From Agarivorans aestuarii (GTDB lineage: Bacteria; Pseudomonadota; Gammaproteobacteria; Enterobacterales; Celerinatantimonadaceae), in assembly GCF_019670125.1 (NCBI RefSeq), contig NZ_AP023033.1, positions 3,151,001 through 3,215,000 of the forward strand: a stretch of DNA of 64,000 nucleotides, read 5' to 3'. Numbering within the stretch: the first letter of the stretch is position 1; every line of letters starts with the position of its first letter. Below the pieces are notes generated by a model. The model made no database searches, had not been told where the DNA came from, and saw only the letters and a list, made by a program, of their open reading frames with translations. The position numbers were made by a program, and so were the translations under genes. Positions 32,370 to 40,712 of this stretch are shown in pieces.

Positions 32370-32988
32370 AACCATCCAAAGGCGTTAAGGTATAGGCACA
32401 ACGACGCGAGCCAGCAACAATGTGTTCGGTGCGCTCTACCTCGCATTCGCTAAACAGCTTCTGCAGCATATCAAGTTCAGAGCGGCATAACCCTTGGCAT
32501 TCGGTAGCAGCTATGCAAATCGGGCAATGATCTTCAACAAACAGGTAACTACCTTGCTGACGCTGCCAATTGGCCATGTAACCTTCTTGGCTGCGCTTAT
32601 TGCTCAAAAGCTCTAACTTGTCGGCAATACTGGTAATGCCATCCATCGCTTGTAGGTAAGCAGTAAAACTCTGCTGCTCACGATGACTAACCAATTGTTC
32701 TAAGCCAGATTCACCGAATACCTGCTTCACCGCACCGATAAGCTGAACACTTAAATCGCTGTGGCAATCAGGAAAACGCCCATGGCCTTTGTCGGTTAAT
32801 TGCCAATAACGAGTTGGTCTACCTACTTTTACTTTTTTGTCGAAGTGTTCGATTAGCTCATCGTTTTCTAAGCTTTGCAGGTGCTGACGAACGCCCATGG
32901 TAGTGATATCAAGCTGTTCGGCTAACATCTTTACCGTAAGCCCGCCCTGGCTTTTTATTCGATATAAGATGTTATCTGTGGTTTTCAT
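32362..32988 (-). CDS. HTH transcriptional regulator with a cysteine cluster (COG2345/SufR-like)
   Basis: About 208 residues. The N-terminal winged helix reads YRIKSQGGLTVKMLAEQLDI then TTMGVRQHLQSLENDELIEH, with GRPTRYWQLTDKGH as the wing. The C-terminal half has cysteines in CPICIAATECQGLC and a later RRCAYTL, an arrangement like the iron-sulfur-binding SufR/COG2345 regulators. ATG at 32986-32988 follows AGGA and is chosen over an opening 39 nt upstream. Coupling to a cysteine-rich secreted protein suggests redox or metal sensing, which is inference. Confidence 0.87.
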   Translation of the reverse strand: MKTTDNILYRIKSQGGLTVKMLAEQLDITTMGVRQHLQSLENDELIEHFDKKVKVGRPTRYWQLTDKGHGRFPDCHSDLSVQLIGAVKQVFGESGLEQLVSHREQQSFTAYLQAMDGITSIADKLELLSNKRSQEGYMANWQRQQGSYLFVEDHCPICIAATECQGLCRSELDMLQKLFSECEVERTEHIVAGSRRCAYTLTPLDGYE

Positions 32989-33074
32989 GAATTTGTCCTG
33001 CGCCTTTATTAAGCACATTATTGACATTGCGCTAGGCTTTGTAAAGCTAGCACTTTATTAAGCTAACAAGCCAC

Positions 33075-34343
33075 TTAGTGAATACTTTTAAAAACTTTAA
33101 TTCTCAGAGCTTCTAATTGCTCAAGAGCTTCAGAAGCAGTAACCCTACTTTCCAAAAACTCCACCATAATATCCATGGCTGGCAAGGCAAACTGCTTGGG
33201 GCTATCCCTATCAAAAAACTGCGAGACTCCGCTTGCTTTGTTTAATAGCTGAGTGCCTGCTTGAATGAAGCGGTCTTCACTGTTGTTGCGATGAGATAAA
33301 GGATTAATTTTACCTAATTGCTGGTTTAACTCGATTAAGGCATCACCCTTTGACAAGAAATCTAAAAACCAAAAAGCAGCAATATTGGATTGAGCTTGTG
33401 GGTGCGCCACAATGACATCAATAGGTGCTTCTTCATACCGCTTCTGCCCTTCAAGCACCGGGGGAAAAGCCGCAAAACCTAAATCATTGCGCACTCTATC
33501 GGGCACCGTAGCGAGAAAGAAGTTACCCATTAAGACTGCCGCGGCTTTTTCACGATACATCGCCGGCAGCGCTTGCTTCCAACCCAGGCTGCCACTGTTT
33601 GGCACAAAACATTGGGCATCTATCGCTTGCTGCCAATAGCTGAATATCTGCTCTACCCGCTTATCTGTATAGGCAATCTCCCCAGCCAGTAACTGCTGAT
33701 GGAATGCCAAACCATTGATACGCAAATTAAGGTAGTCAAACCATGCAGCCACCGGCCACGCTTCTTTACTGCCAATTGTGACTAAGTGCTGGCCTTGTTT
33801 TGCAAAGCGTTGGCAACTTAGAAGAAACTGCTGCCAGTTATCAAAGGTATTGGGTTGATAGCGAATCATCGACTGGCGATAGTAAAAGCCCCACTGGTAG
33901 TAGTTTATTGGCAAGGCGTAATAATGTTGCTGATATTGAGAGGCGTGCTGCGCAGCCTGGCTAAAGGTATTGTGCCAGCCGGCTTGCTTCCACCAGGACG
34001 AAATATCCAGAATTAAGTTATTCTTAGCTAAGCCTCTAAGGCGTTCACCGCCAAACCAAAAAAACAAATCACCTTCACTATCATTGCTCTGCAAGATGTC
34101 TTCAATATTCTTTTTATAGTATTCGTTTTCGTAAACTAAAGTGTCTACATCTACATGAGGATAAGCGCCGCTAAAGTTTGCAATAAGCTGCTTATAAGCT
34201 TGACGTTGCTTGCCGCTACTGGGCATTAAGACCAAGGTAAGCGTATATTGACTATCTGAGTCACGCTGCGCATTGACTTGCCAAGGAACTAGCAAAACAA
34301 TGCTGAGGGATAAGAGCTTTAGCCACTTAGATGGATAATTCAA
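33075..34343 (-). CDS. Extracellular solute-binding protein, ABC sugar type (family 1), orphan
   Basis: The 422-residue protein has a signal peptide (about 1-25, ending VNA) and a family 1 solute-binding fold: LTLVLMPSSGKQRQAYKQLI then NFSGAYPHVDVDTLVYEN, with YALPINYYQWGFYYRQS and AAVLMGNFFL in the mature region. These resemble MalE/UgpB-type carbohydrate receptors. No permease or ATPase is adjacent, so it either works with a distant transporter or has a sensory role, for example with a chemoreceptor or kinase. The ligand is not predictable. Confidence 0.87.
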   Translation of the reverse strand: MNYPSKWLKLLSLSIVLLVPWQVNAQRDSDSQYTLTLVLMPSSGKQRQAYKQLIANFSGAYPHVDVDTLVYENEYYKKNIEDILQSNDSEGDLFFWFGGERLRGLAKNNLILDISSWWKQAGWHNTFSQAAQHASQYQQHYYALPINYYQWGFYYRQSMIRYQPNTFDNWQQFLLSCQRFAKQGQHLVTIGSKEAWPVAAWFDYLNLRINGLAFHQQLLAGEIAYTDKRVEQIFSYWQQAIDAQCFVPNSGSLGWKQALPAMYREKAAAVLMGNFFLATVPDRVRNDLGFAAFPPVLEGQKRYEEAPIDVIVAHPQAQSNIAAFWFLDFLSKGDALIELNQQLGKINPLSHRNNSEDRFIQAGTQLLNKASGVSQFFDRDSPKQFALPAMDIMVEFLESRVTASEALEQLEALRIKVFKSIH

Positions 34344-34491
34344 GACAGCAACACTCCTTCAACAAAGCAGTGAAAAAAGGTGTTATTTACGCAATATTAA
34401 GTGCTACTAATAGCTCTTGGTGAACTTAATTGTAGACTTGGAATATATTGATTTAACTATAGTTATAGCAGCTCTTAAGTCTACGACAAGC

Positions 34492-35076
34492 TTACTTAAG
34501 GCAATTTTGCGATTGGAGGAGCTTTGCGACTCGTTCACCTAAATAACAAGCGGTAGCAACATCACTTGGATGAAGCTCGCCGTTACTTGATTGAGCTACT
34601 ACGCCAAGCTGACAACCCAAGCGATTTAACTCACGTTCATCGTAACCACTGGCAATGTCTAAACCCACCCACAACATGCCATGTTGATTAGCGAGCGTGA
34701 CTAGGTATTGCAAGGTACTGGTTTGATCGCCATTTAGCGCACTGCCGCAAGTAAAACCAGCGGCCAATTTTCCTGCCCATTGTTGCTTACACCAAAGCTC
34801 ACTGGTTGCGTCAGCAAAAGCCTTAAATTGTGCTGCTACTCCGCCCATGTAGGTGGGTGAACCAAAGATAATGGCATCACAATCGACAAGTTGTTTAAAT
34901 ACTTCAGGAGCACAAAAGCGCCCTTCTACTATTTGCTTACCTTGAATTTGAATACTGACAACTTCTATTGAATATGACTCAGCAAGACCAGCTTGTAGGG
35001 CTTTAGCTAAAGTGCCAGTTACATCGGTTTTAGTAAAATACACCACCGCAACTTTAAGTTTCTGTACTCTAGTCAC
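34492..35076 (-). CDS. Flavodoxin-like / NAD(P)H-dependent FMN oxidoreductase family protein
   Basis: About 194 residues with a flavodoxin fold. KVAVVYFTKTDVTGTLAKAL is the phosphate-binding strand-loop, CDAIIFGSPTYMGGVAAQFK the isoalloxazine-side loop, and KLAAGFTCGSALNGDQTSTL typical of WrbA-like proteins. The frame opens at a TTG 24 nt earlier, but GTG at 35074-35076 has GAGG just upstream and overlaps the preceding stop by 8 bp, so I choose it. Probable electron-transfer protein, partner unknown. Confidence 0.87.
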   Translation of the reverse strand: MTRVQKLKVAVVYFTKTDVTGTLAKALQAGLAESYSIEVVSIQIQGKQIVEGRFCAPEVFKQLVDCDAIIFGSPTYMGGVAAQFKAFADATSELWCKQQWAGKLAAGFTCGSALNGDQTSTLQYLVTLANQHGMLWVGLDIASGYDERELNRLGCQLGVVAQSSNGELHPSDVATACYLGERVAKLLQSQNCLK

Positions 35077-35533
35077 AGTAGTCCTCGACCTTAGCTTCAA
35101 CTTGCTGCTGGCAGGTTTGCTTATAACGAATATCTATTTCATTAATTAAGTTGGTGTAAACCTCAAAGCTTTCTTCATAGCCTTTAAAGGCTAGATCTGC
35201 ATTACTTTTATTGCCTTCACTAACGCAGGCCTCATGCACCGAATACCACTGTTCTGCGGCTTTCTCGGCATTATCTAATACTGTGTTAAGAGGCACTTGG
35301 TTAATTAAAGCGAGTTGGCTTCGCTTATCAGTAAACAATTTACATACCTTGTCGCGAGGCATGTCATAGTCCCAAGAACATATTGCCACATACTGTTTAC
35401 TCAAAGTTTGAATGTCTTGGTGTATACGCTGGTTGCTGCTGGAAGCTTCGGCAAAACCTTCTTTAGAACACACACTGGCAAAAGCTAATGCTGGTAAACA
35501 GCTTACGGCAATAGCAACAAGTAAATTTCTCAT
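35069..35533 (-). CDS. Secreted protein of unknown function
   Basis: About 154 residues with a signal peptide (residues 1-20 or so, ending AFAS), then a mostly helical mature region with six cysteines: C-S-K-E near the new N-terminus, AICSWDYDMP, DKVCKLF, EACVSE, KQTCQQQ and the C-terminal DYCD. I do not recognise it. ATG 35531-35533 is preferred because AAGG lies about 7 nt upstream. It overlaps the flavodoxin-like gene by 8 bp, implying coupled expression. Confidence 0.75.
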   Translation of the reverse strand: MRNLLVAIAVSCLPALAFASVCSKEGFAEASSSNQRIHQDIQTLSKQYVAICSWDYDMPRDKVCKLFTDKRSQLALINQVPLNTVLDNAEKAAEQWYSVHEACVSEGNKSNADLAFKGYEESFEVYTNLINEIDIRYKQTCQQQVEAKVEDYCD

Positions 35534-36179
35534 TTTCATCCTTAAAGCAGAGCTTCATTTCACACTTATATTTATTAGCAAAAACTAAAACTACGCAGCA
35601 CTCCAATCAAAATGCCTAGGGCTGTTTGTTTTTCGCGGTTAAATTGCTGTAAAAATAAGCTCGAAAAATAAACAGCCCCTAATACACCTTTCAAAGCATT
35701 CTATACCTTTGATTTGATAATGCTTTTCTTACAAGTGCAATAATTGCTTAAGATCGCATGTTCAATCGAGAAAAACATCAGTACAGCTCCAAAAAAACAC
35801 TTTTTATCAAAAATATGCGCTGTCTCTACCACTTACCTCAACACTACGATAACAAATATAAAAACTAGCTAAACTAAAAACCAAGTTCAGAGATACTAGG
35901 TTTAACGGCAGTATTTCCCGACCTTTCATGAACACCACAAGCAGAGTATTGAACTAGGTTAAAAGCATTAGTTAAAAATTATCGACCTTCCTTTGTATAT
36001 TTTACAATTCATTATCTGGTCAACCAATATTACTTATGGTACTAATTAGTCATACGAACGAATCGTAATAATTATTCCTAAAAATCAGTAAATTAGTGAA
36101 CCATACTAATAACTATGGCTAGCTTTGTAGTAACTGATTTGGCTTGGGAGCAGCAGGAATACTAACAGGGATCTGTATC
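35534..36179. other. 640-bp AT-rich intergenic region between divergent genes
   Basis: No convincing gene is visible here. It should hold the divergent promoters of the secreted-protein gene (minus) and the chemoreceptor gene (plus). It contains a 17-bp inverted repeat (35619-35678) and a smaller one, AAAGCATT / AATGCTTT, near 35690-35727. I could not identify a specific sigma-28 promoter. Confidence 0.6.
35619..35678. repeat. 17-nt inverted repeat (hairpin)
   Basis: Arms 35619-35635 and 35662-35678 are complementary over 17 nt with a single mismatch, separated by a 26-nt loop. No T run makes it a clear terminator. It could be a regulatory RNA hairpin, an operator or a degraded mobile-element end. 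Confidence 0.7.
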
Positions 36180-38168
36180 ATGAAACTCAAAGTTGTAACC
36201 CGCACACTACTTGGTTTTGCTGTGCTACTTGCGTTGTTGTTGATTGTTGCGCTAATTGGCCAACTTAATATGCGACAACTAGAAAGCCAACTTGATCAAA
36301 CCGTCAGCCGCTTAGCGCCAATGGCAGAGCAAGTGAATCAACTATCGGGATTATTGCTTAACTCGGCGCGCAAAGTTGGCTTACACAGCAATAGCCAAAA
36401 CCGCCAACAAGCAGAGCAACTAGAACAGGAAGTTACCAGCCTGTTTAGCAGCTACGGCCAACGTATCGAGTCCCTCTCTCAGTTAGCCCAACCTTACCCG
36501 CAAATAGTGAGCGGTTTAAGTCAATTAGACCAAGACCTCAATAGCATTAAAACCACCAGCCAAACGCAGCTAACCTTGGCCAACCAAGCGCAACAAGCTC
36601 AACAGTTATTAACCAATCAGCGCCAAAGCTTTAATCAAAAGTGGAAAAACTTTGCGGGTGATATGGAGTTTATGATTGAAATGGTAGAAGAGAATGCCGA
36701 ATGGGTTGTAACCGGCATGCAAGCCGACATAGCGGCGTTTTCTGGCGCTCTCGAGAAACTGTTTTATGCTCAAAATGCCCAGCAGTTTAACTCCCAATTT
36801 AGTGTGGTATCTAGTTATTACAAATCTCTTCAGCAAAAGCAGGAACAATTGCTCAAGTTAGACCCAGCCAGTGGAGAGGAGTTAACCAGCTATTTCGAGT
36901 TACTCAAACAAGCCTTTGCTAACAATGGCTTATTTAGCAATCTAAAAAATCAGCAATTAGTTCTGAGTCGCCAAAACGAACAACTAGTAACGCTAAACCA
37001 ACAAACAGACCAAGCCCTAAACTTGCTCGACAATATCTCTGAGCAACTAAGCCAAATCATTGCAGTCGCTCACCTACAAGCTCAACAAAGCTCAAGTTCT
37101 GCGCTATTGCAAACAGGGCTCGTGCTGCTTTTATCAATTGCTATAACCCTCTTTGTAGCTTGGAACGTAAGCAGGCAAATTCGCTTACCGCTAGCAAATA
37201 CCCTGGCTCAAATTAAACGCATGGTAAATGGCGACTTTAGAACAGTTGAAGGCGTAAATGCCCACGACGAATTTGGTCAAATTGCCACTCACTTACATGA
37301 GCTTAGTGCCCAAATGAACCAGGTAATTAGCCAAATGAGCAATAACGCACAACAACTTGCTGCCAGCGCCAAGAGCGGCTTAGCAACCAGTGAGCATTCA
37401 CATAAAGTGATTCAAGAGCAACAAGATCAAAGCCAGCTCGTTGCCGTTGCGGTAAGCCAAATGGAAGTGGGTGTTAACGAAGTATCTGAGCAAGCCCAAC
37501 AAAGCCGTGACGACATTGGCCAAGTAAACCAACTTACTGGGCAAAGCCACCAAGCCGCACAATCAACCTTAGCCACAACAAATCAACTACAAACCACCGT
37601 GGTAGATGCCAGCCAACAAGTCAGCGAGCTTAAACAACAAAGTGATGACATTAACCGTATCGTTGATGTTATCCAAGGCATCGCCGAGCAAACCAACTTA
37701 TTAGCCTTAAACGCCGCCATCGAAGCTGCCCGCGCAGGCGAACAAGGCAGAGGTTTTGCGGTCGTTGCCGATGAGGTTAGAGGTTTAGCGACTCGAAGCC
37801 GCGAAGCCACGCAAGAAATTCTAACAATGATAGAGCAACTACAGAGCCGCGCTCAACACGCTATGGACATGATGGTACAAGGTGAAACCATGGTGGGAAG
37901 CTGTATCAACGAAGCCGAGCAAAGCTCTCAACAGCTAGAGCAAGTTGCTCAACTGCTAAGCTCTATTCAACAGCGTAGCGAGAACATTGCCAATAACGCC
38001 CAAGATAAACACACCGTAGCGGTACAAGTAGCAAACAACGTTGAGAAAATTGTCGAACTGAGCGAGCTGGCCAACCGAGATGCTAACCAAACCCAGCAAA
38101 TTAGCGATGCACTGCAGCAGCAATCTCAGCAACAGCTAAGCGAACTATCTCGGTTTAAGCTGGGATAA
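36180..38168 (+). CDS. Methyl-accepting chemotaxis protein (non-Cache periplasmic domain)
   Basis: About 662 residues. Transmembrane 1 lies near residues 7-29, followed by a long helical periplasmic region rich in Gln, a second transmembrane segment near residues 315-335 ([20 protein letters not shown]), a HAMP domain, and the cytoplasmic signalling tip [20 protein letters not shown] with [16 protein letters not shown]. The frame opens at TTG 36144, but ATG 36180 gives the canonical MKLK start before transmembrane 1 with an AGGG site upstream. The last 38 bp, including the stop, lie within the 44-bp repeat that borders the Rhs island. Confidence 0.93.
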   Translation: MKLKVVTRTLLGFAVLLALLLIVALIGQLNMRQLESQLDQTVSRLAPMAEQVNQLSGLLLNSARKVGLHSNSQNRQQAEQLEQEVTSLFSSYGQRIESLSQLAQPYPQIVSGLSQLDQDLNSIKTTSQTQLTLANQAQQAQQLLTNQRQSFNQKWKNFAGDMEFMIEMVEENAEWVVTGMQADIAAFSGALEKLFYAQNAQQFNSQFSVVSSYYKSLQQKQEQLLKLDPASGEELTSYFELLKQAFANNGLFSNLKNQQLVLSRQNEQLVTLNQQTDQALNLLDNISEQLSQIIAVAHLQAQQSSSSALLQTGLVLLLSIAITLFVAWNVSRQIRLPLANTLAQIKRMVNGDFRTVEGVNAHDEFGQIATHLHELSAQMNQVISQMSNNAQQLAASAKSGLATSEHSHKVIQEQQDQSQLVAVAVSQMEVGVNEVSEQAQQSRDDIGQVNQLTGQSHQAAQSTLATTNQLQTTVVDASQQVSELKQQSDDINRIVDVIQGIAEQTNLLALNAAIEAARAGEQGRGFAVVADEVRGLATRSREATQEILTMIEQLQSRAQHAMDMMVQGETMVGSCINEAEQSSQQLEQVAQLLSSIQQRSENIANNAQDKHTVAVQVANNVEKIVELSELANRDANQTQQISDALQQQSQQQLSELSRFKLG

Positions 38169-38174
38169 ACTAAT
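38131..38174 (+). repeat. 44-bp direct repeat, left copy
   Basis: The 44 bases are identical to 40713-40756, in the same orientation. This copy encodes the last 12 codons of the chemoreceptor, its stop, and 6 further bases. The same sequence read on the minus strand in the right copy encodes the C-terminus and stop of the DUF1275 gene. The repeats bracket the Rhs-derived insertion. Confidence 0.97.
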
Positions 38175-38245
38175 CAAGTTTAAAGCTCAAGGGAACCGCG
38201 CCTTTCATTAAGTGTTTTAGAGCGCCGCGAACAAGTTTAAGCTAG

Positions 38246-38485
38246 GTACGTTATACATACTGGCGTAACTTAAAAGGGCTAGCGGTAAAAACTGCAGGTA
38301 AACATTATCGCTATCAAGCTAATTTTACCAAGCATCGCTATGTTCTTTCGAACCAGATGATTGGTTTAAGAGCCTACCGAGATAAAAGGCTAAAGCTGGG
38401 CAAAGCACACTGGCGCGAAGCCTTAGATACACTTCAACTGCTAAGCACTAGCCCCGTAGAAAACGAAGTTGGAAACTATGAATAA
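38246..38485 (+). pseudogene. Startless 79-codon open frame, probable gene remnant
   Basis: The frame is open from a TAG at 38243 to the TAA at 38483-38485 and reads a very basic peptide including AGKHYRYQANFTKHRYV and RAYRDKRLKLGKAHW. The only in-frame ATG comes late. The composition (Lys/Arg/Tyr rich) looks like a nucleic-acid-binding protein fragment, but I cannot assign a family. Could also be a chance frame. Confidence 0.3.
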
Positions 38486-38500
38486 TTTCGTGGGGATCCC

Positions 38501-38516
38501 TCAGACTCTGCCCCCC
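38501..38516 (-). repeat. GGGxCAGAGTC motif, copy 1
   Basis: On the minus strand this is GGGGGGCAGAGTCTGA, preceded by AATAAAT, and it lies just past the stop of the 38533-38802 gene. A second copy follows the other small membrane-protein gene at 39056-39069. It resembles REP-like or cassette-end sequence. Confidence 0.55.
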
Positions 38517-38532
38517 ATTTATTCTATTTAAC

Positions 38533-38802
38533 TCAATAGATAAAGTAATAACAGAAAGGTAAAAATAATAAATAGACATTAAGAATTATAAGAACAATAG
38601 AGATATACTTCATCCGCTTAGAAAGTCTGGCAGACTTCCACGTAAATAAGCTAAACAAGGAGTAACCAACCCAACCTTTCAGAAAAGAGAATTTATCAAC
38701 CATCTTTAGATCTTTACAATCCTCGCGTAGTAATAATTCAAATATAGCCAGAACAATCAAATAAAATAGTATCGAAATAGTAAAAAGTAATTCCATTGTC
38801 AT
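38533..38802 (-). CDS. Small membrane protein, putative second immunity protein
   Basis: The 89-residue protein has about three hydrophobic segments (residues 3-24, 44-54 with flanking aromatic residues, 65-87) separated by a charged loop (REDCKDLKMVDKF). I do not recognise the family. The ATG overlaps the stop of the 38799-39032 ORF (ATGA). This tight coupling behind a toxin-tip-like ORF is the usual layout of a polymorphic-toxin immunity gene, so that is the inferred role. Base composition is distinctly AT-rich compared with the flanking chemoreceptor gene. Confidence 0.6.
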   Translation of the reverse strand: MTMELLFTISILFYLIVLAIFELLLREDCKDLKMVDKFSFLKGWVGYSLFSLFTWKSARLSKRMKYISIVLIILNVYLLFLPFCYYFIY

Positions 38803-39032
38803 CGTAAACCTTCATATAAAGTATGCTTCATCAACATATGGGAAACAGAAAAGCCAGCCCTTACTGACGGAGATATAGCCACAGCTGCTTCAGGTGTAGC
38901 ACCTTGGATGTAGTCAAGCTCAAAGCCTGCCTCGACAATTGAAGCATTCACCCCAGATGCCCAAGAGTACCCACCGTTGTTAGATTCAGCATTGAATGGA
39001 ACAAAGCTTGCTCCAATATCAGCTCCGGTCAC
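38799..39032 (-). CDS. Orphan toxin-tip-like fragment without an Rhs core
   Basis: 77 residues from GTG 39030-39032, rich in Gly, Ser, Ala and Asn (ASFVPFNAESNNGGYSWAS). The frame is open only 18 nt further upstream before a TAA, so no core or signal is attached. It ends with an ATGA overlap into the next small membrane-protein gene, as toxin C-termini and immunity genes do. I infer a displaced or degraded C-terminal toxin module. No catalytic motif is recognisable. Confidence 0.5.
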   Translation of the reverse strand: MTGADIGASFVPFNAESNNGGYSWASGVNASIVEAGFELDYIQGATPEAAVAISPSVRAGFSVSHMLMKHTLYEGLR

Positions 39033-39055
39033 TCGACCAAAGCCCCTTTTTTAAA

Positions 39056-39069
39056 CCGACTCTGACCCT
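39056..39069 (-). repeat. GGGxCAGAGTC motif, copy 2
   Basis: On the minus strand AGGGTCAGAGTCGG follows AATAAATAATAAGT, about 35 bp beyond the stop of the 39105-39389 gene. Its core CAGAGTC plus the A/T-rich lead match copy 1 at 38501-38516. The spacing after an immunity-like gene is similar in both cases. Confidence 0.55.
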
Positions 39070-39104
39070 ACTTATTATTTATTCCTTTACTATTTTTCGG
39101 CACT

Positions 39105-39389
39105 TTAAGAAACTGGAATAATTAACATAGCCACACAAAGCAGATAAACAATTATATAAAAAATAAATGCTATTTTCCTCGATTCCTTATTTTCATCAGT
39201 CGCTTCTAAAGATCTTCCAAACGAAATCATCAAAGCGCGATTGTTCAAATAATCGGATATATGTTTTATGATCATTCCAGAGAATGCCAGTATAAAGACA
39301 TCTGCCCCAACACGAGCTAGAGACATATCAAATAGTAAGCCTAAAAAGACAGATGCTATTAGCGCTAAAACTAGCTGTTTTACTTTCAT
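39105..39389 (-). CDS. Small membrane protein, putative Rhs immunity protein
   Basis: 94 residues with three hydrophobic segments (about 5-22, 27-43, 71-92) and a charged central loop (RSLEATDENKESRK). No recognised domain. The ATG overlaps the Rhs-tip stop by one base (TAATG), the tightly coupled order expected for toxin then cognate immunity. A membrane-embedded immunity protein would suit a toxin acting on the inner membrane, which is inference only. Confidence 0.65.
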   Translation of the reverse strand: MKVKQLVLALIASVFLGLLFDMSLARVGADVFILAFSGMIIKHISDYLNNRALMISFGRSLEATDENKESRKIAFIFYIIVYLLCVAMLIIPVS

Positions 39390-40712
39390 TAATCCTCAGG
39401 AGAAAAGTCTATATTCGTATTTGTCGAAATGGTATCTGCTACAACATTAGCAGCGCTACCAGCTAAAGGTTTTGCTACACCAGCACCTTGTAAAATAGTT
39501 GTGTACTTCCAGCCAAATATATAACCAGCCAAGCCAGAATAATTTTGATCATATACAGCCTGTTCTACTCCTAGCGCTAATGATGTCCCATATAAAACTG
39601 CGGAGGTAGGGAAAAAAATTGAAGCCTTAGATACGACATTCCCCAAATCGGTTATTATGTCTCTAGCCCTATCGTTGATATAATCAACAACTGCTGAGTC
39701 ATTAGAATTCCAATTCGCATTGTACAAAAGACAATCTGCACTTGCGCATTTATGTACATTAATAGCATGAATTCGGCCATTTGCCGTTCGGCTAATATAG
39801 TTTTTCTTAATGGCTTCACTTACATTTGACGCTTCATTAACGACATACTGAATAGCGCTCGTCACTGCCCCATTTGCAAACTTACCGCCGGTGATTCGAG
39901 ACAGCGTTCCACCTACAGCTGCTTGTATCAAAGTACTTCCCATGACATTTTGAACTTTGCTGGCATTGTACATACCAACGCCCTTCATCACGCCTGCACT
40001 CAAAAAGCCATGCCCAAAGTTTCCACCTTGCAGCTTAGACAACACCCCACCCGCAGCAGCGTGTGCACTAACATGCCCCGCACCACCTCGCTGTAGTAAG
40101 CCACTACTCCCTCTAAACGAAGCCCCAATACCACCAAATACTGCGCCAGATAGAGCACCATATGCAGCCCCTCTAAGCGTTCCGGTGGCTACGAACCCCG
40201 AAGTTGCACCTGCTATGGCACCAGCTACTACATATCCACCAAATGACATAGTGGTAGAGGTTGCCGCAATAGAGCCACTGATAATGGTTGTGGAAGTAAA
40301 GCCCCAGCTCATTGCCCAACCACTGGCATAGCCATAACTTACAACAGCCACAACAGCCGCAACAATCGACCTCCAGTATTTCTTAAAGAACTTCTTCAAG
40401 CCACTAAAGAAATAGCCACTGGGGTCGGTATAGCTCATGGGGTTATTAAGCGCATAACTATAACGGTTATAGTTTTGTGCATTGTTTGGCGCTTGAACGT
40501 GCGGGTCGGCCTGCAAAAAACGGCCAATGTCGGCATCGTAAATACGGCCATTCATATGAATAAGTCCAACGCCTGCGAGCATTTCGTGGCCAGTATATCC
40601 GCGGTTGGTATACGCGTGACTAATATCATTTACACTGCCATAACGAGCCAAAATACTGTTTTCCCCAAGGATCATAGGCAAACTGTTGTTTTACCTTTCC
40701 GTCAAAGTCAGT
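39389..40712 (-). pseudogene. Rhs protein C-terminal tip with variable toxin region (truncated, frameshifted)
   Basis: Frame B (39389-40681) contains the diagnostic end of the Rhs core, [20 protein letters not shown] with [20 protein letters not shown], ending at TDPSGY, where toxin tips diverge. A long Gly/Ala-rich hydrophobic pre-toxin segment follows, then a C-terminal region from about residue 290 with [17 protein letters not shown]. Between the island border and 40665 the preceding core codons ([19 protein letters not shown]) are in another frame. The change lies near a GGGGAAAA run at 40659-40666. The large core and N-terminus are absent, so the tip cannot be delivered from here. The toxic activity is unknown. 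Confidence 0.8.

Larger units (their letters stand above)
38175..38532. other. Left part of the inserted segment without an intact gene
   Basis: This 358-bp stretch lies inside the 44-bp repeats. It holds one startless open frame (38246-38485, plus strand) and, at its right end, the first copy of a CAGAGTC-containing motif. Between 38175 and 38245 I see two near-copies of CAAGTTTAA (38174-38183 and 38232-38240) but no gene or clear inverted terminal repeat. Confidence 0.6.

Noticed and set aside
38533-39032. CRISPR-like or tandem repeat array in the AT-rich part of the island
   Set aside because: Only two motif copies at irregular spacing and no spacer-repeat periodicity.
39957-40331. 124-codon plus-strand frame with a proline/alanine-rich product within the Rhs tip
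   Set aside because: Its composition is the antisense of the Gly/Ala-rich pre-toxin segment; no start signals or domain.
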